Below, in pieces: positions 40,489 to 48,347 of a stretch of 64,000 nucleotides of DNA. The stretch is taken from the NCBI RefSeq assembly GCF_900100295.1, contig NZ_FNEV01000002.1, positions 124,001 to 188,000 on the forward strand, read 5' to 3'. Under the pieces are notes generated by a model. That model was given only the letters and a program-made list of their open reading frames with translations. It made no database searches and was not told where the DNA came from. Positions within the stretch are counted from its first letter, which is position 1; each line of letters starts with the position of its first letter. This DNA is from Salimicrobium halophilum (lineage in GTDB: Bacteria; Bacillota; Bacilli; Bacillales; Halobacillaceae). A program made the position numbers and the translations under genes.

Positions 40489-41190
40489 ATGATTTTACAT
40501 ACGGAAGTCCAGGGAGACGGAGAAGCGGTTGTTTTTCTCCATAGCGGATTGCAGACAGGGAAAACAGACTTCGTGCATCAGAAAGAAATGCTGAAAGATG
40601 AATTCAAAACAATCGCTCCGGATTTGCGCGGGCATGGTAATTCTGTGAACGATGATTTAAGCAATTTCTTTGAAGATGCAGCAGAGGATCTCAAAAAAAC
40701 AATGGATCACTTAAAAATTCATAGCTTTCATTTGGTTGGGTGTTCATTAGGAGCACTGGTAGCTATCGTTTTTGCAAAAAAATATCCATCTTCTTTAATA
40801 AGCATTACTTTGTCGGGAATAACTGCAGATAAACCGGAGAACTGGAAAGAAATTCATAAAGAAGATGTAGCTATGCAACAACAACTTTTAAATAACGAGG
40901 AAATGAGTGCGGAACTTAGCGAATTACATAAATCGGATTGGAAACAGTTCATACATATGGCTGAAGATGAAAATTGGTATCCATTTGATTACACGACCGA
41001 TTTATATGGGATTAAGGCTCCGATCCTTATTATTACCGGAGAAGAAAACAAAAATGAAGTGATTACCGCTTCAAAATATCAGCTGATGCATGACAACGTG
41101 CACGTCGGTGTTATTCCTTTCGGGTCTCACTTGATTCATGAACAACAACCAGCAGTGTATAATGAAATGTTAGCAAATTTTCTTCGTTGA
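40489..41190 (+). CDS. Alpha/beta hydrolase
   Basis: 233 residues. Oxyanion region VVFLHSGLQTG, nucleophile elbow VGCSLGAL (Ser near residue 86), and base histidine in FGSHLIHEQQP near the end; Asp probably in APDLRGHGNS or the late ITGEENK region. It resembles small esterase/peroxidase-type hydrolases. The coding sequence is visibly richer in A/T and in TTA/AAT/ATT codons than its neighbours, which suggests more recent acquisition. AGAAAGGGGAGTAGTA precedes the ATG. Substrate unknown. Confidence 0.85.
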   Translation: MILHTEVQGDGEAVVFLHSGLQTGKTDFVHQKEMLKDEFKTIAPDLRGHGNSVNDDLSNFFEDAAEDLKKTMDHLKIHSFHLVGCSLGALVAIVFAKKYPSSLISITLSGITADKPENWKEIHKEDVAMQQQLLNNEEMSAELSELHKSDWKQFIHMAEDENWYPFDYTTDLYGIKAPILIITGEENKNEVITASKYQLMHDNVHVGVIPFGSHLIHEQQPAVYNEMLANFLR

Positions 41191-41298
41191 ATAAGAGAAT
41201 CATTTTCTTCCAAGCTTCGTACAGCAAGATAAACTACTCATTTTTCCCTCTCCCTGAAAATAAACTAAGTAACAGCTTCAAAAAAGGGAGAGGAGCCG

Positions 41299-42141
41299 AT
41301 GGAGCACGGTCATAACAAGGAAGAATTCGACAAGTGTCTGGAACACTTGCACCTGGAACCGATCAGCAGAAGGATGAAAGCGTATCTTCTGCCTAAGGAA
41401 ACGGAATTGGATTCCTATGTCGATTACCTTATCCAAATCGGTATGGAAAACGATTGTGATAAAATCATTTTTTTCGTAACTGGGGAAGAGACCCGTTTGA
41501 TGCAGGAACGTTTTTACAGTTATGAAGGAAGAATCGGTGGATTTTTCGATGGGGAAGACGCTTATGTTTATGCTCTATTTCTTGATGAGAAACGGAATAT
41601 TAGAAGTGCAACCGAAAAAGAAAAACGAGTGCTGCAAACCGCTTTTTCCTATGCGACGAAGGAAGAAGGAGAGGCTGGAAAGTCATATTATATCCGCCGG
41701 GCACAGAAAGCCGATCGATTCGGGATGTCGCAATTATATAAACAAGTGTTCGCTTCCTACCCGACACCCATGGATGATCCTGATTTCATCTTAGAGATGA
41801 TGGAAAGCGGCGTCTACGCTATGGTCGGAGAATACGAAGGGCGAATCGTAAGTTCGTGTGCCGGAGATTGGATGCCTCTCTATAACGCATGTGAACTTAC
41901 GGATTGTGCTACGCTGCCGGAACATCGAGGGAAAGGCTTGTTGGTCAGCCAGGCGCGGCGGATCCTTGAAGCTTGCAGGGAGAGAAGAGTGAAGACGATC
42001 TTCTCTTATTCCAGATCTCTGTCTACTGGTATGAACATCATCAATGCAAGGCTCGGCTTCAAGTATGGCGGCAGGATGGTGAGAAACAGCAACATTGCAG
42101 GCAGTTTCGAAAATATGAACATCTGGTACCGGAATCTGTAA
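41299..42141 (+). CDS. ablB: AblB/YodP-like beta-lysine N6-acetyltransferase
   Basis: 280 residues: an N-terminal half of about 135 residues (YVDYLIQIGMENDCDKIIFFV) joined to a GNAT domain (YYIRRAQKADRFGMSQLYKQVF, TDCATLPEHRGKGLLVSQ, FSYSRSLSTGMNIINARLGFKYGGRM). This two-part layout is that of AblB/YodP, which acetylates beta-lysine to the compatible solute N-epsilon-acetyl-beta-lysine. The partner lysine 2,3-aminomutase (ablA/kamA) is not in this window. RBS AAAAGGGAGAGGAG. A terminator overlaps its stop codon, so it stands alone. Confidence 0.82.
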   Translation: MEHGHNKEEFDKCLEHLHLEPISRRMKAYLLPKETELDSYVDYLIQIGMENDCDKIIFFVTGEETRLMQERFYSYEGRIGGFFDGEDAYVYALFLDEKRNIRSATEKEKRVLQTAFSYATKEEGEAGKSYYIRRAQKADRFGMSQLYKQVFASYPTPMDDPDFILEMMESGVYAMVGEYEGRIVSSCAGDWMPLYNACELTDCATLPEHRGKGLLVSQARRILEACRERRVKTIFSYSRSLSTGMNIINARLGFKYGGRMVRNSNIAGSFENMNIWYRNL

Positions 42142-42161
42142 AACAGGTTCCGGTTTTTCTT
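42128..42161 (+). terminator. Rho-independent terminator overlapping the ablB stop
   Basis: ACCGGAA-t-CTG pairs with CAG-g-TTCCGGT around a 5-base loop, followed by TTTTCTT. The left arm is the last coding bases. Confidence 0.88.
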
Positions 42162-42191
42162 ATGGGCGCTTATATTTTTGCGGCAAAATGG

Positions 42192-42230
42192 TCACCCTTA
42201 GTAATGCGGTTAATAATGTTGAAAGGGTGA
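42192..42230 (+). promoter_or_regulatory. Inverted repeat that can hide the ribosome site of the ATP-grasp gene
   Basis: TCACCCTT (42192-42199) is perfectly complementary to AAGGGTGA (42223-42230). The right arm is the Shine-Dalgarno sequence of the following TTG-started gene. In RNA this 8-bp stem with a 23-base loop would block ribosome binding, so translation may be switched. Confidence 0.45.
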
Positions 42231-42237
42231 GCGTACG

Positions 42238-42238
42238 T
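42238..42238 (+). other. TTG start codon of the ATP-grasp gene
   Basis: First base of TTG at 42238-42240, eight bases after AAGGGTGA. The next in-frame ATG would remove the first 52 residues and part of the N-terminal fold, so the rare start is preferred. Confidence 0.6.
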
Positions 42239-43587
42239 TGCCAATAGCCAGGAGATCGGAAGAAGATTTTCGCTTTAAAGAGAATGACCAGAAGGATCGG
42301 GAGAAGTTGTACAAGCTTCGATCGGGACCTGTGTCTGTGAACCATAACAAACGAAAGGAAAATACGAAGATCGCTTTGATCGGGTGGGGGCTCCCTTCGA
42401 TGGAAGCGATGCAGCGAGTGAATCGTGATTTTATCGTCGTGAGTCTTCCTGAGTTTGAACCTTACGCAAAGAAACACGAGATTCCCTTTATTGCCTGGGA
42501 CTTCGGAAAAGAACCCACGTATGAGGAGGTGTATGAACGTTCGGCAAAACTCCATGATCGGTTGCGAGAGATGAATGTCGATCATGCGGTCCCTATTTTC
42601 GAAGAAACGGTAGAATGGGCTGGTGCGCTGAACACCCGCTTCCGCGAAGAGCCGGGACTGTTCGACCACGCCATTCTTTTCCGTGACAAAGCGATGATGA
42701 AGCGGAGAGCTCATATGGGTGGTCTCAATGTAGGAGTGTTTGAAGAAGCCGGAAACAGAGAAGACGTGCGGCGCTTTTTCAAACGGATCAACCAGGCTCA
42801 GCTCAGACGGCATCAGAAGGAAGCGGATCCTGTGCATGTCAAAGCGTTCAACAAAGCAGGTGCATCCGGCCACCGAATGATCATGAGTGAAGAGGATATC
42901 GATAAAAAACTGTCGGATTCCCATTTTCCATCACTCGTCGAAAGTCACCTGCCTGGACTCGAGATTTCCTGTGAAGCTTTTGTTCATAATGGAAAAGTCC
43001 AGTTTCTGAACGTCACGGAGTATATCGTCTTCGGGTATTCCATGATGGTGCCTCCGACGAAACGGGTGGAGAAGCTTCGTCCACAGATTCGTGAGGAAGT
43101 ACAGAAAGTCGTGGATGCTTTTAACATCGAATACGGCGTCATTCACCCGGAATTCTTCATTGCTGATGATCAGAAGCTCTATTTCGGAGAAGTGGCGTAT
43201 CGGCTTCCGGGAGGTCATATTTTCGACCTGATGAAGAAAACGTACGGGTTCGACCCTTATCAGGCACATTTGCTGTGCTGTGATCCGAACACAACGAAAG
43301 AAGAGCTGGAAGGTCTATTTCCTGATGAAACGAAAGCGAACGGGCACGCCGGAAGCTTTCTTGTCTATCCGAAGAAAAATTTCATTTCAAAAGTGAATGT
43401 ACCTCAGGAACTGGAGGACCACGATTACTTCGAGAAACACACGCTGTTCAAACCGGCGGTGAATAAAATCGACAGCAATCAGGAAGGGTATGGAAACCAT
43501 TTGGGAACGGTGTTCTTTTACGGGGAAGATGATGAAACCGTGAAGCAGCTACTCCAGGATTATGTCGATCACGATTTCTTCCAATAG
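42238..43587 (+). CDS. ATP-grasp carboxylate-amine ligase-like protein
   Basis: 449 residues. An N-terminal Rossmann-like domain (TKIALIGWGLPSMEAMQRV) precedes an ATP-grasp domain: FRDKAMMKRRAHMGG, then VHVKAFNKAGASGHRMI as the phosphate-binding region and FGEVAYRLPGGH (E-x-x-x-R-x-x-GG) as the metal-binding end. Such enzymes join a carboxylate to an amine using ATP. No fixed partner domain identifies the substrate. It is followed after 51 bases by a gene for a predicted papain-fold protein, with which it probably works. Confidence 0.8.
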   Translation: MPIARRSEEDFRFKENDQKDREKLYKLRSGPVSVNHNKRKENTKIALIGWGLPSMEAMQRVNRDFIVVSLPEFEPYAKKHEIPFIAWDFGKEPTYEEVYERSAKLHDRLREMNVDHAVPIFEETVEWAGALNTRFREEPGLFDHAILFRDKAMMKRRAHMGGLNVGVFEEAGNREDVRRFFKRINQAQLRRHQKEADPVHVKAFNKAGASGHRMIMSEEDIDKKLSDSHFPSLVESHLPGLEISCEAFVHNGKVQFLNVTEYIVFGYSMMVPPTKRVEKLRPQIREEVQKVVDAFNIEYGVIHPEFFIADDQKLYFGEVAYRLPGGHIFDLMKKTYGFDPYQAHLLCCDPNTTKEELEGLFPDETKANGHAGSFLVYPKKNFISKVNVPQELEDHDYFEKHTLFKPAVNKIDSNQEGYGNHLGTVFFYGEDDETVKQLLQDYVDHDFFQ

Positions 43588-43605
43588 TCAGGGGCGATCC
43601 CTGAC
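43587..43605 (+). other. Short hairpin between the ATP-grasp and papain-fold genes
   Basis: GTCAGGG-gcgat-CCCTGAC directly after the ATP-grasp stop codon. There is no T-run, so it is more likely a processing or mRNA-stability element, or a leaky attenuator that lowers expression of the second gene. Confidence 0.5.
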
Positions 43606-43638
43606 GTTTCTACTTATATTTCAGAAAGAAGGGTGAGT

Positions 43639-45609
43639 ATGGGAACGAAAGCAGAGAAGAGTAAGGAAAAGCAGTTTGAAGAGGCACTTGAAATGATGGA
43701 GGCGGCTTTCCCTTATGCAAAGGAAATGTACCAGGCGGACGCCTTGCAGGCGGCAGCAAGAGTGATGGATGAAGAGGACGGCATGCAGACGTTATATAAA
43801 TACGCAGACCGATTCGAGGAAGCGGGACTATTTTTGAACGGTCCGTGGGCGGAGCCTTCGAAACTGCTTCCTCACCTGGTCCAGGGTTCCCTTCGTGCAG
43901 GCGGGATGACGCCGATCGTTGAAATTCTGAGTGATGTCCGCATGCTGGCTCTGGCGAAAGGAGACCATAAGCGTGAAGAGATGTCTGCGGAAGAAGCGAA
44001 GCGTTTCCTTCATGAAGTGATGGCGCTGAACATCGATACTTTGTTTCCGGAAGAGACGGAAGCAGCCCGGATCGAAGGGAATGAAAAAGAGAAGAAGCGG
44101 GCGGAGCGTCTATTCCAGTTCCTTGCGAATGAGTTGTCTTTAGAGGCGGCTTCCGGCGCACTTGTCAGGGAAATCGATGATCTTGTAGCCCAGCGACCGA
44201 TTATGGTGAACCGTACAGTGAAAATGATCGAAGACGCGAAGCAGTTGCTGGATTCAGGTATCGATTCCAAGGAGAAAAAGGCGATTGAATTGTATGCGAG
44301 AGCCATCAGTCATCCGACGGAATTGAGCAGGGACCATGGGTTCAAAGAGTACAAAGAAACCTTGAGGAAACTCGGAAATAAAGATCTGAAACAAGAGGCT
44401 GAGATGTTCGCCAAGAGTATGAGAGATACCGGACTCGTCTCCGGTCATCATACGATTCTGATCAGGTACCTGAATCGTAAGAAACCGGAAGTTCTTCCAA
44501 CGGCGCTTGGACTGAATGCCAAAGGAAAAGCGAACCTCGAAGAACACTTTTCCATCGTAAACAAGTTGATCAACGTGGCGATCCATCCCGCCCTGAAGCA
44601 GACGGTTTATGGTCTTGCCTGCATGCTCGAGCGCGGCGTACTCTCGAGCGCACCGGTGATTCCAGGGTTGAACCGTTTGATCGAACTTGATCTTCAGCCT
44701 GACGTGAGAAAAGTACTTTTGTCTTCCATCAATGGCAACGAAGGGATAACGGCCAACGATATTCTCGTTGCCGGAACAATTTGTGTCCTCGGTCAGCCGC
44801 TCGGTGTAGGACAGGGGATGAACCCGACGTGTCAGACGGCAAGGGGTATCAGCCTTTGGTCCCTCCACGCACCGGGGTATCTGCTGGAACTAATTCCGAG
44901 AGCCGCCCGGGACGGGGACGTCGATGTGATGTTTGAAGGACAGATGATCCATTCCAAAGAACTGCGGAAAGGGCTGGTGGAAGACCTTCACGAAGAGCTC
45001 GATCCTGTCTCGCTTGTGCTCGTCCCTCATTTGGATAAAATATACGGGGAACTGGTGCGGCTCGTGAAATTCCGCGGGGAAGACGTACACAAGTGGGTGA
45101 ACCCCGCTTTTTACGGGGACTGGGTGTCGAACGGCTTCAGCAGTGCTATCGATCCGATGACTGGATCTGTCGCGGACTACACTGGATTCGTGCGGTTGTT
45201 CTATTCGACCCATCATCCTGATTACAACGAAGGGTACGAGTTGATTTATCCGAACCCGGTCGGTATTTTCATAACGACGCCGACGGGCGATTTACTCGGG
45301 CTTCACGCTGTATCTATTCAGCGGATCGCCAAGGATAAGAACGGCGAGTATCGCGTCTACTTTTACAATCCGAACAACGACGGAGCCCAGGACTGGGGGC
45401 AGGGAATCGAACCGACCGTTTCCGGGAACAAAGAGATTCCGGGCGAGTCTTCGCTACCTTTCCACGAATTCACAGCCAGGCTGTATGCGTTCCATTACAA
45501 CCCATATGAGCAGGGAGACGCGTTCGCGGTCGATGATGAAACGGTCCGGGACATTGAACAGGTGGCAAAAGAGAGCTGGGGGAAAACGTATACCTGGGTA
45601 GAAATCTGA
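43639..45609 (+). CDS. Large protein with a predicted papain/transglutaminase-like C-terminal domain
   Basis: 656 residues from the ATG at 43639 (GAAGGGTG upstream; GTG 43633 possible). The first 380 residues are mainly helical and match nothing I know. The last part has a candidate Cys-His-Asn triad: C398 at the start of a helix (GMNPTCQTARGISLW), H556 (LLGLHAVSIQRI) and N577/N579 (VYFYNPNND), in the order and spacing of papain-fold peptidases and related amide transferases. No signal peptide or TM helix. Context with an ATP-grasp ligase suggests amide synthesis and cleavage on a common substrate. The active site is a proposal from sequence pattern only. Confidence 0.65.
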   Translation: MGTKAEKSKEKQFEEALEMMEAAFPYAKEMYQADALQAAARVMDEEDGMQTLYKYADRFEEAGLFLNGPWAEPSKLLPHLVQGSLRAGGMTPIVEILSDVRMLALAKGDHKREEMSAEEAKRFLHEVMALNIDTLFPEETEAARIEGNEKEKKRAERLFQFLANELSLEAASGALVREIDDLVAQRPIMVNRTVKMIEDAKQLLDSGIDSKEKKAIELYARAISHPTELSRDHGFKEYKETLRKLGNKDLKQEAEMFAKSMRDTGLVSGHHTILIRYLNRKKPEVLPTALGLNAKGKANLEEHFSIVNKLINVAIHPALKQTVYGLACMLERGVLSSAPVIPGLNRLIELDLQPDVRKVLLSSINGNEGITANDILVAGTICVLGQPLGVGQGMNPTCQTARGISLWSLHAPGYLLELIPRAARDGDVDVMFEGQMIHSKELRKGLVEDLHEELDPVSLVLVPHLDKIYGELVRLVKFRGEDVHKWVNPAFYGDWVSNGFSSAIDPMTGSVADYTGFVRLFYSTHHPDYNEGYELIYPNPVGIFITTPTGDLLGLHAVSIQRIAKDKNGEYRVYFYNPNNDGAQDWGQGIEPTVSGNKEIPGESSLPFHEFTARLYAFHYNPYEQGDAFAVDDETVRDIEQVAKESWGKTYTWVEI

Positions 45610-45640
45610 AGCGGCGCATAAAGCGCTGCTTTTTGTTTTC
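45609..45640 (+). terminator. Rho-independent terminator
   Basis: AAGCgGCGC pairs with GCGCtGCTT around a 5-base loop, followed by TTTTGTTTTCTTTT, at the stop codon of the papain-fold gene. Confidence 0.9.
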
Positions 45641-45685
45641 TTTTCATTTAGATATAATGGATATATAAGAAGAGGGGGGAGCTTC

Positions 45686-46087
45686 ATGTCCGAAGGGAAA
45701 GAGACCAGATGGAGACAAAGATTTGATAATTTTGAAAAAGCATACCTCATATTGAAAGAAAATACAGAGAGGGAAATCGAAACGGATTTGGAGAGAGCGG
45801 GGCTTGTTCAACTATTTGAAGTGGCTTTTGAACTTTCGTGGAAAGTATTGAAAGACTATCTGGAATCAGAAGGCGTGCTTGTAAGAAGTCCGCGTGAAAC
45901 ATTGAAACAGGCGTTCCAACTGGGATTTATCGAAAATGGTCATGTATGGATGGATGCCTTATCCGACAAAAATCTGACTACCCATACGTACAGCCGTGAG
46001 CTCACGGATAAATTGATTGCCCGTATTAAGAAGACATATGTTCCTGCAATGGAAGAGGTATATCAGATGCTTAAAAAGGAGGTGTAA
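45686..46087 (+). CDS. HI0074-family nucleotidyltransferase substrate-binding (HEPN-like) protein
   Basis: 133 residues, all-helical. It shows the HI0074 pattern: RWRQRFDNFEKAYLIL, LVQLFEVAFELSWKVLKDYL, SPRETLKQAFQLGFI and the late DKNLTTHTYSRELTD. The family forms a complex with a small MNT nucleotidyltransferase, encoded next. The R-x4-6-H nuclease motif of toxic HEPN proteins is not visible, so an active RNase toxin is doubtful. RBS GAAGAGGGGGGAG. Two bases separate it from the partner gene. Confidence 0.85.
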   Translation: MSEGKETRWRQRFDNFEKAYLILKENTEREIETDLERAGLVQLFEVAFELSWKVLKDYLESEGVLVRSPRETLKQAFQLGFIENGHVWMDALSDKNLTTHTYSRELTDKLIARIKKTYVPAMEEVYQMLKKEV

Positions 46088-46089
46088 CC

Positions 46090-46410
46090 ATGTATGGTCT
46101 ATTGGATAGAGATTTTGAGTACATGAAAAAAGCTATCAACCATTTGCCTGAAATTGAACGGGTGTTCTTATATGGAAGTCGTGCCATCGGGAATTATAAA
46201 AATGGATCAGACATAGACTTGGCGATCGCAGGAGAAGGTGTCACGGATGAAACGATAGCCCGTCTGAATGATTATTTGAACGAAACGTATCCTCTGCCTT
46301 ATATGTTCGACCTCGTTCATTATGAAACGATTTCGAATCAGGAATTGAAGAAGCACATTGATACGCACGGGAAAGAGTTGTGGAAGAACGGAGCAATGGT
46401 CAGGGAATGA
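46090..46410 (+). CDS. MNT-type minimal nucleotidyltransferase
   Basis: 106 residues. The pol-beta-type active site is LYGSRAIGNYKNGSDIDLAI (GS, then D-x-D), with a third acidic residue in MFDLVHYE. AAAAAGGAGGTGTAACC gives an ideal ribosome site. Together with the preceding HI0074-type gene it forms a pair like HI0073/HI0074 and the HEPN-MNT toxin-antitoxin modules, in which the MNT protein modifies or neutralises its partner. Confidence 0.87.
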   Translation: MYGLLDRDFEYMKKAINHLPEIERVFLYGSRAIGNYKNGSDIDLAIAGEGVTDETIARLNDYLNETYPLPYMFDLVHYETISNQELKKHIDTHGKELWKNGAMVRE

Positions 46411-46428
46411 AATTTTTTCACACATTAT

Positions 46429-46456
46429 TTGTAAAATTCTAAACATATGATATGAT
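46429..46456 (+). promoter_or_regulatory. Promoter of the TetR regulator gene
   Basis: TTGTAA (46429-46434) and TATGAT (46451-46456) with 16 bases between, 32 bases before the start codon. Confidence 0.55.
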
Positions 46457-46487
46457 GAACATATATTCAGGAGGAAGGGGCTGATGT

Positions 46488-47114
46488 ATGCAGAATCTGC
46501 GCGAAGACATCATCCGGACAGCTCTCGAATTATTTGATACTCAAGGCTTCCACCGCGTCAGCGTCAATCAGATCGTGAAAGCGGCCGGAACAAGCAAAGG
46601 CGGATTCTATCACCACTTTCAGTCGAAAGACGAACTACTTTTCGTCATCCACGATACCTTCATTACATACGTACTGAAAGAAGCCGAAGCAGCCACACAC
46701 ACCCACCACTCACCTAAAGATCAGATACAGGCAATCATCCAGTCGTTCGTACACGTCTTTGATTTGTATCAATCTCACATCACTGTATTCTACCAGGAAA
46801 GTAACTACGTCGATGCCAGCTACGAAGAAGAGATCAACCGAAAACGCGATCAGTTCAAGGAGAAAATTTTCACTGTCGTTAAAGAAGGCCAGGAAGCTCA
46901 TGAGTTTCGCAGGGAACTACCCCCGGAGATCACCGGGATGGCGATCCTTGGCATGGTCAACTGGATCAACAAATGGTACCAGAGAGACGGAGCCTACACC
47001 ATCGGAGAAATCGCCGACGTGTTCACCGATCTCGTGCTGCATTTCTTGTTGCCGGGTCATGAAGGAGTAAGTCAGGCAGAGCAATACATCCCTTTTTTTT
47101 ACGACAAAAAGTAA
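46488..47114 (+). CDS. TetR-family regulator, likely of the leucine degradation operon
   Basis: 208 residues. N-terminal HTH (LREDIIRTALELFDTQGFHR, VNQIVKAAGTSKGGFYHHFQSKDELL) and an all-helical ligand domain of about 150 residues. It directly precedes and reads toward the acyl-CoA dehydrogenase operon. A 6-6-6 inverted repeat (47140-47157) in the gap is a fitting operator. By analogy with FadR and LiuR-type regulators the effector may be an acyl-CoA, which is inference. RBS AGGAGGAAGGGG. Confidence 0.88.
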   Translation: MQNLREDIIRTALELFDTQGFHRVSVNQIVKAAGTSKGGFYHHFQSKDELLFVIHDTFITYVLKEAEAATHTHHSPKDQIQAIIQSFVHVFDLYQSHITVFYQESNYVDASYEEEINRKRDQFKEKIFTVVKEGQEAHEFRRELPPEITGMAILGMVNWINKWYQRDGAYTIGEIADVFTDLVLHFLLPGHEGVSQAEQYIPFFYDKK

Positions 47115-47123
47115 GCGTTTTCA
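47110..47123 (+). promoter_or_regulatory. cre-like site (CcpA) before the leucine operon
   Basis: AGTAAGCGTTTTCA fits the cre consensus TGWAANCGNTNWCA at 13 of 14 positions. It spans the stop codon of the TetR gene, about 60 bases before the acyl-CoA dehydrogenase start. Confidence 0.6.
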
Positions 47124-47139
47124 ACATGTTGTGTCCGAT

Positions 47140-47157
47140 ACCGACCAACCAGTCGGT
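47140..47157 (+). promoter_or_regulatory. Operator-like inverted repeat for the TetR regulator
   Basis: ACCGAC-CAACCA-GTCGGT, perfect 6-bp arms spaced by 6, lies 26 bases before the acyl-CoA dehydrogenase start codon. Symmetry and size fit a TetR dimer site. Confidence 0.6.
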
Positions 47158-47182
47158 CTTAAAAGAATAAAGGAGGAAACCG

Positions 47183-48325
47183 ATGAATTTTGAACTGTCG
47201 AAAGAACAGGAAATGACACGGAAAATGGTCCGTGATTTCGCAGAAGAGAAAATCGCCCCTCGTGCCGTAGAGATTGATAAGAATTCGGAATTCCCGGAGG
47301 ATCTGTTTAAAGAAATGGGGAAACTCGGCCTTCTAGGCATTCCTTTCCCTGAAGAGTATGGAGGAAGCGGAGGAGATACGATCACCTATGCCCTCGCTGT
47401 AGAAGAGATCGGTCGCGTATGTGGATCGACGGGTCTAAGTTACGCGGCAGCCGTTTCGCTCGGAGCCAGTCCCCTTTATTACTTCGGTACGGAAGAACAG
47501 AAACGGGAATTCCTTGTGCCGCTCGCCAAAGGAGAAGGACTTGGTTCATTCGGACTGACGGAGCCGAACGCAGGATCGGACGCCGGCGGAACCCAGACGA
47601 AAGCGGTGCTTGAAGGTGATCACTACATCCTGAACGGAGAGAAGTGCTGGATCACGAACGCCGAATACGCCAGGTCCATTACGGTGACAGCCGTTTCCGG
47701 AAAGAGAGACGACGGCAGGAATATCATATCTGCATTCATCGTTCCGAAAGATACCCCGGGCATGACGGTACGCAGCGATTACGACAAAATGGGCGTCCGC
47801 GGATCCAACACCTCGGAAATTGTGCTCGAAGACGTGAAGGTACCGAAAGAGAATATTCTCGGTGATCCACAGAAAGGTTTCGGTCAATTCCTTCATACGC
47901 TGGATGGCGGACGGATATCGATTGCTGCCCTCGCGGTAGGAATTGCGCAAGCCTCCCTTGATCGCGCACTTGCCTACGCGAAAGAACGGAAGCAATTCGG
48001 AGAGCCCATTTCGAAATTCCAGGCGATCCAGTTTAAGCTCGCGGATATGGCGATGGAAGTTGAACTCGCCCGTAATATGGTGTTGAAAGCTGCCTGGCTG
48101 AAAGATGAAGGAAAGCCGTTCACGAAAGAATCGGCCTATGCGAAGTTGTTCGCTTCAGAGACGGCATTCCGCTCCGCCAACCAGGCCATCCAGATCCACG
48201 GGGGCTATGGTTACATGAGAGAGTACGAAGTCGAGAGATTCCTGCGTGATGCGAAGCTACTTGAAATAGGGGAAGGCACATCTGAAATCCAGCGGATGGT
48301 CATTGCCCGTCAACTCGGTTGTTAA
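47183..48325 (+). CDS. yngJ: Acyl-CoA dehydrogenase (YngJ-like)
   Basis: 380 residues, the normal family length. FAD/substrate motifs: [28 protein letters not shown] and the C-terminal [36 protein letters not shown]. The catalytic Glu is at the medium/short-chain position (EGTSEIQ). True isovaleryl-CoA dehydrogenases, such as the human enzyme, have a non-acidic residue there and use a Glu elsewhere. Operon context still points to isovaleryl-CoA (step 1 of the leucine pathway), but 2-methylbutyryl-, isobutyryl- or butyryl-CoA are possible. RBS AAAGGAGG. Confidence 0.9.
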   Translation: MNFELSKEQEMTRKMVRDFAEEKIAPRAVEIDKNSEFPEDLFKEMGKLGLLGIPFPEEYGGSGGDTITYALAVEEIGRVCGSTGLSYAAAVSLGASPLYYFGTEEQKREFLVPLAKGEGLGSFGLTEPNAGSDAGGTQTKAVLEGDHYILNGEKCWITNAEYARSITVTAVSGKRDDGRNIISAFIVPKDTPGMTVRSDYDKMGVRGSNTSEIVLEDVKVPKENILGDPQKGFGQFLHTLDGGRISIAALAVGIAQASLDRALAYAKERKQFGEPISKFQAIQFKLADMAMEVELARNMVLKAAWLKDEGKPFTKESAYAKLFASETAFRSANQAIQIHGGYGYMREYEVERFLRDAKLLEIGEGTSEIQRMVIARQLGC

Positions 48326-48347
48326 CGGATAATAAAGGAGGAATAGA

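Noticed and set aside
45686-46087. Calling the pair a confirmed toxin-antitoxin system
   Set aside because: The HEPN nuclease motif is not seen, so only the HI0074/MNT family assignment is kept.
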